Positions 6,158-13,800 of a stretch of DNA of 17,678 nt are shown here, in pieces. Location: NCBI RefSeq assembly GCF_937890665.1, contig NZ_CALADU010000008.1, forward strand, positions 1 to 17,678, written 5' to 3'. The notes under the pieces are model-generated. The model ran no database searches, was not told the DNA's origin, and was given only the letters and a program-made list of their open reading frames with translations. This stretch comes from an uncultured Subdoligranulum sp. GTDB taxonomy: Bacteria; Bacillota_A; Clostridia; Oscillospirales; Ruminococcaceae. Made by a program: the position numbers and the translations under genes. Position 1 is the first letter of the stretch, and every line of letters begins with the position of its first letter.

Positions 6158-6964
6158 ATGTGGGAAGAAAGCAAAACAACACCCCCACAGGAGAAAAAAA
6201 CAATTCGCCCCAAACGCTCATACGAGGATGGCGGAGACTGGATTTTGGGGGCTCAGGCATTCCTTTCATTAGCTTTTGTAGGGGTTGTACTGGCGGCAAA
6301 AATACTGCAATGGCCGATTCTGTCGCCCATTCGCACAACCTTTATGGCGTTAATGCAGCCGGAGCAAAGCTTGTTTTTGAGTGAGGAACGCAACTTTTCT
6401 GCCTTTACTGAAGAGGTGGCACGTTCAGTCGAAGAAACCGTGTCTACACTGTGGCAGAGCGTCAATGGCTCCGCTACGGCAGAAACAGCAGCACGAAATA
6501 TACACCCCAAGGCACAGCCGGTACCTGCTGGGGCTTCGTTGGAAAGTTATCTGCCGGATTTTTCCTTGGTGTTCCCTTTGCAAGGATGGAACAACACCGA
6601 AACTTCCGGATACGGTTGGAGGACCAACCCCATGGGCGGATCCGGTACGGAATTCCATTTGGGAAACGATCTTGCCGCGGAGGAAGGAACCACCATTTTG
6701 GCTGCGGCGGATGGTGTTGTGCGTGTGGCGGCTGTACATCCCAGCTATGGCAACTATCTGCGCATTTTACATGAAAATGGAGATGAAACCTTATATGCCC
6801 ATTTACAGTACTTGTTTGTGCATGTGGGACAGCGTTTGTCTCGAGGGGAGCCGATTGGGACTGTAGGCGATACTGGAAACACCACCGGTCCACACCTTCA
6901 CTTTGAATTGTTGCATAAGGGGATCCGCTATGACCCGTCTGAAGCATTACAAACAGCGGCGTAA
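6158..6964 (+). CDS. Membrane-anchored M23 family metallopeptidase, SpoIVFA/SpoIIQ-like
   Basis: This encodes 268 residues: a basic cytosolic N-terminus (KKTIRPKRSYEDGGD), one membrane helix at about 29-50, a linker, and a LytM/M23 domain from about residue 135 to the end. All M23 zinc and catalytic residues are visible: HxxxD (His167, Asp171), YAHL (His215) and HLH (His246, His248). M23 proteins cut peptidoglycan cross-bridges or bind partner proteins. Gene order and topology match spoIVFA, the inhibitor of the SpoIVFB protease, but SpoIIQ, which pairs with SpoIIIAH, has the same architecture. The overlapping M50 gene favours SpoIVFA. Intact catalytic residues are unusual for SpoIVFA. ATG 6158 has AAAGGAGGTG at 6141-6150. 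Confidence 0.82.
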   Translation: MWEESKTTPPQEKKTIRPKRSYEDGGDWILGAQAFLSLAFVGVVLAAKILQWPILSPIRTTFMALMQPEQSLFLSEERNFSAFTEEVARSVEETVSTLWQSVNGSATAETAARNIHPKAQPVPAGASLESYLPDFSLVFPLQGWNNTETSGYGWRTNPMGGSGTEFHLGNDLAAEEGTTILAAADGVVRVAAVHPSYGNYLRILHENGDETLYAHLQYLFVHVGQRLSRGEPIGTVGDTGNTTGPHLHFELLHKGIRYDPSEALQTAA

Positions 6965-7385
6965 AGCACGCATTCACCTGCAAGCGCCGTTGGTCACCCT
7001 TTTTGTGCTGTCTCTTTTGCTGGCATGGGACGGTGCTGGCATTGTACGCATGGGATTACTCTGTGCACTGCTGCATGAAACAGGCCACCTTTTGGTATAC
7101 CGATGGCAATGGCATCATTGGCCGGATTTGCAGGTGTCTCCGACGGGAATCTGTTTACTGATGCGGGGAACCGCGATGACGGCCCGACAAGAATTTTTTT
7201 TGGCTGCTGCGGGTCCTATGGTAAATCTTGCGGCGTGCGGCTTGGTACTGGGTTTCATGGAACAGACTCGGTACAGTTACACCGGATATTGGTTTGCCAG
7301 CACCAATCTTTTGGTAGGGGGGATCAACCTCTTGCCACTGCCGGGGCTGGATGGGGAACGGATTCGGCGTTCTTTTTGGCATTAA
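6930..7385 (+). CDS. M50 family site-2 protease, SpoIVFB-like (short)
   Basis: This encodes 151 residues, a hydrophobic intramembrane metalloprotease. Helix 1 is about residues 20-33. The zinc motif HETGH (HExxH, His49, Glu50, His53) is followed by a pair of membrane segments (about 88-110 and 122-138), and NLLPLPGLDG (Asp141) supplies the third ligand. These are the S2P signatures of SpoIVFB, which cleaves pro-sigma-K in the mother cell. ATG 6930 overlaps the M23 gene by 35 bases, indicating translational coupling. The length is well below the roughly 290 residues of Bacillus SpoIVFB, and there is no CBS domain. The stop follows the catalytic motif by only ten residues; a one-base change in the T-run before it would extend the frame to 7426. 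It may be a minimal S2P or a truncated one. Confidence 0.8.
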   Translation: MTRLKHYKQRRKARIHLQAPLVTLFVLSLLLAWDGAGIVRMGLLCALLHETGHLLVYRWQWHHWPDLQVSPTGICLLMRGTAMTARQEFFLAAAGPMVNLAACGLVLGFMEQTRYSYTGYWFASTNLLVGGINLLPLPGLDGERIRRSFWH

Positions 7386-7395
7386 GGGCAGATGG

Positions 7396-7424
7396 TTGCA
7401 TTTCCGGCCTGCATGGGGTACAAT
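7396..7424 (+). promoter_or_regulatory. Possible promoter for the radical SAM gene
   Basis: TTGCAT (7396-7401) and TACAAT (7419-7424) are separated by 17 bases, a plausible sigma-A pair with a good -10 and a partial -35. It lies in the 73-base gap before the radical SAM gene, whose ribosome binding site is only a weak AAGGA at 7442-7446. Confidence 0.4.
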
Positions 7425-7458
7425 AAAACGAAACAAATGACAAGGATGGTTCAACCAT

Positions 7459-9324
7459 ATGGCGGAATTTTCCCCGAAATTTAAAGAGGCACTGAGTTTG
7501 GTGCAGAAACCCGGCCGCTACACAGGCGGTGAACCAGGGAGCGTGTATAAAGACCCTAGTAAAGTGGATGTTCGGATGGCGTTTTGTTTTCCGGACACGT
7601 ATGAGATCGGCATGTCTTTTCTGGGCGAAAAGATTTTGTACGATCTTCTCAACCGCCACGAAAATTGGTGGTGTGAGCGGGCCTTTATGCCTTGGACCGA
7701 CATGAAGGAACAGATGGAGCGGCTGGGTATTCCGCTATACTGTCTGGAGAGCAAAGACCCCTTGACAAAGTTTGATATTGTGGGCTTTTCTCTGGAATAT
7801 GAGCTGTGCTACACCAATGTGTTGGCTATGCTGCGTCTGGCAGGCATTCCTCTGCGTGCAGCGGAGCGCGATGACCAGTGGCCGTTGATCATTGCGGGCG
7901 GTCCTTGTGTTTGCAATGCAGAGCCGATGGCGGACTTCTTTGATGTGATGCAGTTGGGCGAAGGCGAGCAGATGCTGCAGGATATCTGTGCCGTTGTGGA
8001 ACAGGGGAAAAAGCAGCATTGGGATAAAGAAACACTTTTGCTGGAGTTGGCAAAGGTGCCGGGGGTGTATGTCCCGTCGTTCTACGATGTGACGTATTTG
8101 CCGGATGGTCGGATCGAATCCATTTGCCCGAATCGTCCCGGCGTACCGGAGCGCGTTACCAAAGCGATTGTCACAAACATGGATGACTACGAACCACCCA
8201 AAAACTTTGTGGTGCCGCTGGTCGGCGCGGTGCAAGACCGTGCCAGTGTGGAAGTGCTGCGCGGCTGTGTGCGCGGTTGCCGTTTTTGTCAGGCTGGACA
8301 GATTTATCGTCCCTTCCGGGAACGTTCTCCCAAATTAATCAGCGATTGTGCCCGGGAATTGTGCCGCAATACTGGTTATGATGAATTAAGTTTAACGAGC
8401 CTTTCTACGTCGGACCATTCGCGTCTGGAAGAAATTCTCGACGAACTGAATTCTTGGGCGGAGGCCGATCATGTGAGTCTTTCGCTGCCCTCACTGCGCG
8501 TGGACAACTTCTCTCAGTCTTTGGTAGAGAAGACAACCAAGGTTCGCAAGAGCGGTCTGACTTTTGCGGCGGAAGCCGGGACCCAACGGCTGCGGGATGT
8601 GATCAACAAAAATGTCACTTGGGAGCAGATCGAACGTGGCTGCCGGATTGCGTTTTCGGAGGGGTACACCTCGGTCAAGTTATATTTCATGATGGGACTT
8701 CCCACCGAAACCATGGAGGATATTAAAGGAATCGCGGACACGGCGCAGAAAGTTGTGGATTTGTTTTATCAGATTCCGGATAGACCCAAAGGAAAAGGTG
8801 TTCAGGTCACCATTAGTGTGGCATGCTTTGTGCCTAAACCGGAAACGCCGTTCCAGTTCTGCGCGCAGGATCGCCGGGAAACCTTGCAGGAAAAGCAGAA
8901 ATATCTGCTCAGTTGTGTGCATTCCCGCAAAATCAAAGTGAACTATCATGATAGCGCTACCAGTGTGTTGGAAGGCGTTTTTGCGAAAGGTGATCGCCGA
9001 TTGGGTCGCGTCATCGAAACCGCCTTTGAAAATGGGGCATTCTTTGATACCTGGGAAGAATACTTCGACTATGATCGCTGGATGGAAGCCTTTGCTGCCT
9101 GTGGAATTGATCTGGATTTTTATAACTACCGAGAGTTGGGCCTAGACGAGGTGACACCCTGGAGTCATTTGGATGTAGGGGTGAGCCACGCACATCTGGT
9201 GCGGGAATATCAAAAAGCCCTCAAGGCCGAAACGACACAGCCTTGCAACCGTCAGTGCAGCGGCTGTGGTGCCAACAAATTGCTGGGAGGACCGTGTTTT
9301 GACTACAGTAAGAATCTTCTTTGA
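7459..9324 (+). CDS. TIGR03960 family B12-binding-type radical SAM protein
   Basis: This encodes 621 residues. The N-terminal half (about 40-180) is a Rossmann-like region with the B12-binding-type layout (FCFPDTYEIGMSFLG, later IIAGGPCVCNAEPMADFFDVMQLGEGE). The radical SAM core then begins with VEVLRGCVRGCRFCQAG, where the CxxxCxxC cysteines are Cys270, Cys274 and Cys277 and hold the 4Fe-4S cluster that cleaves S-adenosylmethionine. The C-terminus has four more cysteines (596, 600, 603, 613; CNRQCSGCG and GPC), consistent with a second metal site. The family's reaction is not established. Its next neighbour is almost always the TIGR03936 protein, as here, and the two overlap by 26 bases. In many Firmicutes this pair sits beside spoIVFAB and the rplU operon. 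Confidence 0.93.
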   Translation: MAEFSPKFKEALSLVQKPGRYTGGEPGSVYKDPSKVDVRMAFCFPDTYEIGMSFLGEKILYDLLNRHENWWCERAFMPWTDMKEQMERLGIPLYCLESKDPLTKFDIVGFSLEYELCYTNVLAMLRLAGIPLRAAERDDQWPLIIAGGPCVCNAEPMADFFDVMQLGEGEQMLQDICAVVEQGKKQHWDKETLLLELAKVPGVYVPSFYDVTYLPDGRIESICPNRPGVPERVTKAIVTNMDDYEPPKNFVVPLVGAVQDRASVEVLRGCVRGCRFCQAGQIYRPFRERSPKLISDCARELCRNTGYDELSLTSLSTSDHSRLEEILDELNSWAEADHVSLSLPSLRVDNFSQSLVEKTTKVRKSGLTFAAEAGTQRLRDVINKNVTWEQIERGCRIAFSEGYTSVKLYFMMGLPTETMEDIKGIADTAQKVVDLFYQIPDRPKGKGVQVTISVACFVPKPETPFQFCAQDRRETLQEKQKYLLSCVHSRKIKVNYHDSATSVLEGVFAKGDRRLGRVIETAFENGAFFDTWEEYFDYDRWMEAFAACGIDLDFYNYRELGLDEVTPWSHLDVGVSHAHLVREYQKALKAETTQPCNRQCSGCGANKLLGGPCFDYSKNLL

Positions 9325-9949
9325 AAAACGCGGAGAATCCGCTTATATTTCGCTGTTGGATCTGCAAAGAGTATTTCATCGCCTTTTAAAGATCAGCAAT
9401 CTGCCGGTTTGGTATACGCAGGGGTTCAACCCGCACATTTATCTTTCCTTTTCTTGCCCGCTTTCCTTGGGGCAGGAAAGCCTATGCGAAAGCTGCGAGG
9501 TTAAAACGGAGCAGGAAACCATCGACGGGGCAGCATGGCAAGCGGCTTTGCAGCCCCTGATGCCCCGCGGCATTACAATTACAAAAGTGGCTCCCGCAGA
9601 ACATAAAGTGGGGGAAATCGCTTCTGCGGCCTATCGCATTACAATGCCTCTTGCGTCTGCTGCTGTGCTGGATGCATATAATGAGGCTTCTGTGGCGGAA
9701 GTAACCAAGAAAACCAAGCGTGGCCATAAGACCCTGGACCTAAAAGAATACTTGCCCTGCATCACTTATGAACAGGACGGGGAACAACTTCACTTTGTTA
9801 TCCAGTTGCCGTGCGGTTCAGGGGAAGCACTTAATTTGAATCCTTCGCTATTGATGGAACATCTGCACGCACAGGGCGGAGCCCCTGCGTGGCAATGCCA
9901 AGTGCTGCGCACCCACCTGTACACACAAGAGGGAGCCGACTTTACCTAA
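9299..9949 (+). CDS. TIGR03936 family radical-SAM-associated protein (DUF2344)
   Basis: This encodes 216 residues. It opens VRIFFEKRGESAYISLLDLQRVFHRLLK and continues VWYTQGFNPHIYLSFSCPLSLGQES, the recognisable DUF2344 signature (SxLDLxRxFxRxL, then GFNPHxxLSFxxPLxxG). It is the obligate partner of the upstream radical SAM protein; their joint function is unknown, and tRNA or rRNA handling has been suggested by the usual rng/rplU neighbourhood. TTG 9299 is chosen over the upstream GTG 9266 because GGGAGG at 9285-9290 lies eight bases before it and the family sequence begins there. The overlap with the radical SAM gene implies translational coupling. In this genome rng and rplU do not follow. 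Confidence 0.9.
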   Translation: MTTVRIFFEKRGESAYISLLDLQRVFHRLLKISNLPVWYTQGFNPHIYLSFSCPLSLGQESLCESCEVKTEQETIDGAAWQAALQPLMPRGITITKVAPAEHKVGEIASAAYRITMPLASAAVLDAYNEASVAEVTKKTKRGHKTLDLKEYLPCITYEQDGEQLHFVIQLPCGSGEALNLNPSLLMEHLHAQGGAPAWQCQVLRTHLYTQEGADFT

Positions 9950-9982
9950 CGTAAAAATCTGGAATTTTTTGCGGCAAAACGC

Positions 9983-10020
9983 TTGCAATTTGCAAAGACG
10001 TGTGGTATTATACTACGGCA
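9983..10020 (+). promoter_or_regulatory. Sigma-A promoter of rpsB-tsf
   Basis: TTGCAA (9983-9988) and TATTAT (10006-10011) are separated by 17 bases; TGTG precedes the -10, giving an extended-type element. Transcription would start near 10018, leaving a leader of about 112 bases before rpsB. Confidence 0.75.
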
Positions 10021-10027
10021 ATACACA

Positions 10028-10095
10028 CGCATTGCGTTGTTTTTTTGTGCCCATTTTTGAGAGAAGATAGGTTAGAAAACATAAAACGTAATGCG
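10028..10095 (+). promoter_or_regulatory. Putative structured rpsB leader RNA
   Basis: CGCATTGCGTT (10028-10038) pairs with AACGTAATGCG (10085-10095) over 11 positions with one G-U. Directly inside, after a four-base bulge (10081-10084), GTTTTTT (10039-10045) pairs with AGAAAAC (10074-10080), seven pairs with one U-G. The structure closes just upstream of the GGAGG at 10117-10121. Ribosomal protein S2 autoregulates rpsB through its leader in other bacteria, so a feedback site is plausible. This is inferred by eye, not folded. Confidence 0.45.
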
Positions 10096-10130
10096 GAGGG
10101 TAAAACTAAATTTATTGGAGGAAACAAACA

Positions 10131-10859
10131 ATGGCAGTCGTATCTATGAAACAGCTTCTGGAGGCCGGTGTTCACTTTGGTCATCAGACCCGCCGCTGGA
10201 ACCCCAAAATGGCGAAGTACATCTTCACCGAGCGCAACGGCATCTACATCATCGACCTGCAGAAGACCGTGAAGAAACTGGACGAGGCTTACAACTTTGT
10301 CCGTGACACCGCTGCTGAGGGCGGCGAGATCCTGTTCGTCGGCACCAAGAAGCAGGCTCAGGAGTCTATCCGTGACGAAGCTACCCGCTGCGGCATGCAC
10401 TATGTCAACGCTCGCTGGCTGGGCGGTATGCTGACCAACTTCCGTACCATTCGTAAGCGCATCGATCGTATGGAGCAGCTGAAGAACATGCAGGCTGACG
10501 GCACCTTCGATCTGCTGCCCAAGAAGGAAGTTGTCAAGCTGGAACTCGAGATGGAAAAGCTGGACAAGTACCTCGGCGGCGTTAAGAACATGAAGAGCCT
10601 GCCCAAGGCTATGTTCATCGTTGACCCCCACAAAGAGCGCATCGCTGTTTCTGAAGCTCGTAAGCTGAACATCCCCATCGTTGCCATCGTCGATACCAAC
10701 TGCGATCCCGATGAGATCGATTACGTGATTCCCGGCAACGACGACGCCATCCGTGCCGTTAAGCTGATCTCCGGCGCTATGGCCAATGCCGTTCTGGAAG
10801 GCAAGCAGGGCGTTCAGGAAGCTCCCGCTGCTGAGGCTGCTGAGAGCACCGAGGCCTAA
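10131..10859 (+). CDS. rpsB: 30S ribosomal protein S2
   Basis: This encodes 242 residues, close to the usual 230-260. Signatures are [28 protein letters not shown] at the start, then [17 protein letters not shown] and [17 protein letters not shown], with [32 protein letters not shown] in the second half. The C-terminus is an Ala/Glu-rich tail. S2 binds the small subunit late in assembly and helps recruit S1 where present. ATG 10131 follows TTGGAGGAA. The codon use is strongly biased (CTG, AAG, GCT/GCC, CGT/CGC), as expected for a highly expressed gene and unlike the flanking PBP. The pair rpsB-tsf is the conserved gene order. Confidence 0.98.
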   Translation: MAVVSMKQLLEAGVHFGHQTRRWNPKMAKYIFTERNGIYIIDLQKTVKKLDEAYNFVRDTAAEGGEILFVGTKKQAQESIRDEATRCGMHYVNARWLGGMLTNFRTIRKRIDRMEQLKNMQADGTFDLLPKKEVVKLELEMEKLDKYLGGVKNMKSLPKAMFIVDPHKERIAVSEARKLNIPIVAIVDTNCDPDEIDYVIPGNDDAIRAVKLISGAMANAVLEGKQGVQEAPAAEAAESTEA

Positions 10860-10902
10860 TTGTTTTAGGATATACGCGTAAGACAGAAAGGACAAAAAGA
10901 GT

Positions 10903-11820
10903 ATGGCTATTTCTGCAAAAGACGTTATGGAACTGCGCCGCCAGACTGACTGCGGCATGATGGAATGCAAGAAGGCTCTGACTCAGGCCGACGGCGACTT
11001 CGAAAAGGCAATCGAAATCCTGCGTGAGCAGGGTCTGGCCACCGCCAGCAAGAAGGCTGGCCGTATCGCTGCCGAGGGCATGGTTTATGCAGTTTCTTTC
11101 GATAACTGTGCGGTTGTCGTGGAAGTCAATGCCGAGACTGACTTCGTTGCCAAGAACGACAAGTTTGTTGAGTTTACCAAGGAACTGGCAAAGGTCGTGG
11201 CCGACCAGAACCCTGCCGATGTTGAGGCTCTGATGGGCTGCAAGATGGGCGACGGTACTGTGGACGATGCTCTGAAGGCTCTGATTTTGGTCATCAAGGA
11301 GAACATCAAGGTTCGCCGTTTTGCTCGTTATGAGGGACATTGCGCCGCTTATGTTCACGGTGGCGGCACCCATGGTGTTATCGTGAAGTTCGAGACCAGC
11401 GATGAGGTTGCTGCAAAGGCTGAATTTGCTGTGTTCGGCAAAGACATCGCCATGCAGATTGCTGCTGCGAACCCCAGCTACCTGAACGAGGCTGCGGTTC
11501 CTGCAGAAACCATTGCCAAGGAAAAAGAGATCATTCTGGCTCAGATGGCCAATGATCCCAAGACCGCGAACAAGCCCGATGCCATCAAGGAGAAGATGGC
11601 CGTGGGCAAGCTGGGCAAGTTCTACAAGGAGAACTGCTTGGTGGATCAGGCCTTCATTAAGGACGGCAACATGGATGTGAAGAAGTATGTTGCTGATACC
11701 GCGAAGGCTCTGGGCGGCGATATCCAGATCGTGGCTTATACCCATTTTGTTAAGGGCGAAGGTCTGGAGAAGCGTAACGAGGACTTCGCTGCTGAAGTGG
11801 CCGCTGCCATCAAGCACTAA
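10903..11820 (+). CDS. tsf: Translation elongation factor Ts
   Basis: This encodes 305 residues, close to the 280-305 usual for the family. The N-terminal UBA-like domain is MELRRQTDCGMMECKKALTQADGDFEKAIEILREQGL, with the EF-Ts signature. The dimerisation/core region includes VVEVNAETDFVAKNDKF, another EF-Ts hallmark. EF-Ts exchanges GDP for GTP on EF-Tu. ATG 10903 has GAAAGGAC at 10885-10892. It is 43 bases after rpsB, with no terminator or promoter visible between them, so it shares the rpsB transcript; codon bias is equally strong. A terminator follows at 11884. Confidence 0.98.
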   Translation: MAISAKDVMELRRQTDCGMMECKKALTQADGDFEKAIEILREQGLATASKKAGRIAAEGMVYAVSFDNCAVVVEVNAETDFVAKNDKFVEFTKELAKVVADQNPADVEALMGCKMGDGTVDDALKALILVIKENIKVRRFARYEGHCAAYVHGGGTHGVIVKFETSDEVAAKAEFAVFGKDIAMQIAAANPSYLNEAAVPAETIAKEKEIILAQMANDPKTANKPDAIKEKMAVGKLGKFYKENCLVDQAFIKDGNMDVKKYVADTAKALGGDIQIVAYTHFVKGEGLEKRNEDFAAEVAAAIKH

Positions 11821-11883
11821 GACTGTTTGGGACAGGATACGTTGTCGCAAAAGCGCGATTGAGCTGTCGTAAAACAAATATCG

Positions 11884-11925
11884 AGAGTAGCGTGGGGGAA
11901 ACCTTGCGCTACTCTTTTTGTTTTG
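11884..11925 (+). terminator. Intrinsic terminator after tsf
   Basis: AGAGTAGCG (11884-11892) pairs with CGCTACTCT (11907-11915) around a 14-base loop and runs into TTTTTGTTTT. It ends the rpsB-tsf transcript 63 bases after the tsf stop. Confidence 0.9.
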
Positions 11926-12125
11926 CACGAAAGGGGAAGCACAAAGGTGCTATATGATACCGCTCCCTAATTCGCAGCGCGCCAATAGAAGCTACAAGGC
12001 AACCACAATAGCAAAGCAATCATTATTAAAAGCATTCTGTAATCAGGAAATTCTTCCATTTAAAGCATGGGGAAGATTAATATTCTTACGACCTGCCCAT
12101 ACTTACGGGCAATGGGGGCGTATAC
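11926..12125. other. AT-rich intergenic region upstream of the PBP gene
   Basis: This 200-base stretch between the tsf terminator and the PBP start holds no gene that I can support. An open frame of about 100 codons crosses it, but it lacks a ribosome binding site and has no protein-like composition. Its only recognised element is the sigma-E-like promoter candidate near its right end. Confidence 0.6.
12078..12105 (+). promoter_or_regulatory. Candidate sigma-E-like promoter of the PBP gene
   Basis: TAATATT (12078-12084) matches the sigma-E -35 consensus KMATATT at all seven positions. Thirteen bases on, CATACTTA (12098-12105) shares CATAC with the -10 CATACAMT. The spacer is one base shorter than the typical 14. 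Transcription would start only about 15 bases before the ribosome binding site region. No TTGACA/TATAAT pair is visible here. Confidence 0.35.
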
Positions 12126-13769
12126 ATGTCAAAACGCAGGCTGTTCACTTTAGAGATAGTACTGGTGTTGCTAGCAGGTATTGTACTTTGTCGGGTGTTT
12201 TGGATTGGTACAGAAACTAGTTATGCGGCTAGCGCCGGAGCCCAAACGGCACAGATCACATCACTGCCTCGTCAACGCGGAAACTTCTATGATCGGGATG
12301 GACGGCTGCTGACCGGATACACCCCCGAATGGTATGCTTTATGTATTCCGGGGGATGCTAGTTACGCAACTTTGTTCCCTTTTGTGTCCTATGCCGAACA
12401 AGTTCAACTCTATGAAAAACGCAATGCAGCCAGTCCATTCCTCATACAGGTCGATCAAGACCTGACCAATCGAGGAATCCCTACCTATCGGTCCGCACAA
12501 CGCTACTTGACGCTCCCCATAGCTGTTCATCTTCTGGGATACTTGGATGGGGAAGGAAAGGGGGTTTCTGGATTAGAGGCTGCCTACGAGGACCTGCTAC
12601 AAAGCGCAAGAGATGAAATCGTTGTTTCTTGTGTGACTAGTGCGCAGGGCAATTTACTGGATGGAGTTTCACCAAGCATGGAAATTCAGAAAGTGGGGAC
12701 CGGAGAGGGGGTACAAGTAACACTGGATGCTAACCTGCAAAGAATTTGTGAGGGAATTGCCGCGTTAGCGATGCCAAGGGGGTGTATTCTTGTAATGGAT
12801 ACCCAAACCGGTGAGGTTTTAGCCAGTGTAAGCACACCGGAATATGATCCTACGAATGTGGCCAAAAGCATTCAGGCGGATGATACTTCCCTGATCAATC
12901 GAAGTTTCAGTGCATTTAGTGCGGGGTCTGTTTTTAAAGTGGTATTGGCCGCGGCCGCCTATGAAAACGGTTTGGATTGGTTTACTCACGATTGTACGGG
13001 AAGTGTAGAAATAGCCGGGCAAGTGTATCGATGCGCGCAGGGGAGAGCGCACGGAGAGGTTAACCTGCGTGGTGCGCTAGAGCAAAGCTGTAACTGCTAC
13101 TTTGTAGAATTGGGACAACGGTTAGGAGGCAATGTGATTCGAGAAAAAGCAGAAGAATTTGGCTTTGGGCAAGCCTGTGCCGTGGCACCGGGGCTAAAGA
13201 GTAATGCGGGAAATTTGCCGGAAGTTACCGAACTGGAGAATTTGGGGCAGTTGGCCCTTTTTAGTTTTGGTCAAGGCGGGTTAACGGCAACCCCTTTGCA
13301 GATTACGGCAATGATGAATGCGGTAGCTGATGGAGGTCTGTACCATTCACCGCGTTTGGTTCGGGGCGTGGTAGACGCCTCGCTGCACCTGACCACAGAA
13401 TTAAAAATACCGGAAGCGGAAAGAATCCTGTCAAAAGAAACGGCCGCAATTCTGCGGAATATGCTGCAATCGGTGGTAGAAGAGGGAATTGGCCAAGACG
13501 CTCGGCCGGAAGCATTATCTGCAGGCGGAAAAACCGGTACAGCTCAGACAGGACAGTTTGACGAAAATGGCGATGAATTGCTGAATTATTGGTTCTGTGG
13601 CTTTTATCCTGCTGAGGAACCTCGCTATACCATCACGGTGTTGCAGGATGGGGTACTAGAGCCAGAGAACTCCAGCGCAAAGATTTTTGCGCAAATTGCC
13701 AATGCGCTTCATGTCTACGATGAAGAACTCTTTGAATCGGGAGAAGAGCTTGTAACAAAAACCAGTTGA
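12126..13769 (+). CDS. Class B penicillin-binding protein (PBP2/FtsI/SpoVD type)
   Basis: This encodes 547 residues, a D,D-transpeptidase that cross-links peptidoglycan. Residues about 7-27 are the single N-terminal membrane anchor. The dimerisation domain begins LPRQRGNFYDRDGRLLTGYTPEWYALCI, carrying the class B RGxxxDRDG motif. The transpeptidase domain has all three active-site motifs: SVFK with Ser268 and Lys271, SCN (321-323), and KTGT (469-472), plus FGQGG (381-385). There is no PASTA domain, and it is shorter than full FtsI or SpoVD. The gene stands alone, apart from a division (dcw) cluster, among sporulation genes and with a sigma-E-like promoter, so a spore cortex role like SpoVD is possible. 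Codon use is more A/T-rich than in tsf or alaS. The ribosome binding site is only GGGGG at 12114-12118. Confidence 0.92.
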   Translation: MSKRRLFTLEIVLVLLAGIVLCRVFWIGTETSYAASAGAQTAQITSLPRQRGNFYDRDGRLLTGYTPEWYALCIPGDASYATLFPFVSYAEQVQLYEKRNAASPFLIQVDQDLTNRGIPTYRSAQRYLTLPIAVHLLGYLDGEGKGVSGLEAAYEDLLQSARDEIVVSCVTSAQGNLLDGVSPSMEIQKVGTGEGVQVTLDANLQRICEGIAALAMPRGCILVMDTQTGEVLASVSTPEYDPTNVAKSIQADDTSLINRSFSAFSAGSVFKVVLAAAAYENGLDWFTHDCTGSVEIAGQVYRCAQGRAHGEVNLRGALEQSCNCYFVELGQRLGGNVIREKAEEFGFGQACAVAPGLKSNAGNLPEVTELENLGQLALFSFGQGGLTATPLQITAMMNAVADGGLYHSPRLVRGVVDASLHLTTELKIPEAERILSKETAAILRNMLQSVVEEGIGQDARPEALSAGGKTGTAQTGQFDENGDELLNYWFCGFYPAEEPRYTITVLQDGVLEPENSSAKIFAQIANALHVYDEELFESGEELVTKTS

Positions 13770-13794
13770 CAAGGTCATGAAAGGGATTTATAAT
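13766..13794 (+). promoter_or_regulatory. Consensus sigma-A promoter of alaS
   Basis: TTGACA (13766-13771) and TATAAT (13789-13794), both perfect, lie 17 bases apart. The -35 overlaps the PBP stop codon (TGA 13767-13769). Transcription should start near 13801, exactly where the T-box leader begins. Confidence 0.92.
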
Positions 13795-13800
13795 AAACTC

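Noticed and set aside
9952..9970. AAAAAT/ATTTTTT stem after the TIGR03936 gene as a possible terminator.
   Set aside because: The stem is six A-T pairs with a four-to-five-base loop and no GC core, too weak to support termination.
10777..11928. A 383-codon open frame on the minus strand opposite tsf and another (10008-10970) opposite rpsB.
   Set aside because: Both are mirrors of the strongly codon-biased rpsB and tsf genes, with no ribosome binding site; they run through the tsf terminator and the rpsB promoter.
11918..12220. Open frame of 100 codons between tsf and the PBP.
   Set aside because: It starts in the tsf terminator, has no ribosome binding site, overlaps the true PBP start in another frame, and has no recognisable protein pattern.
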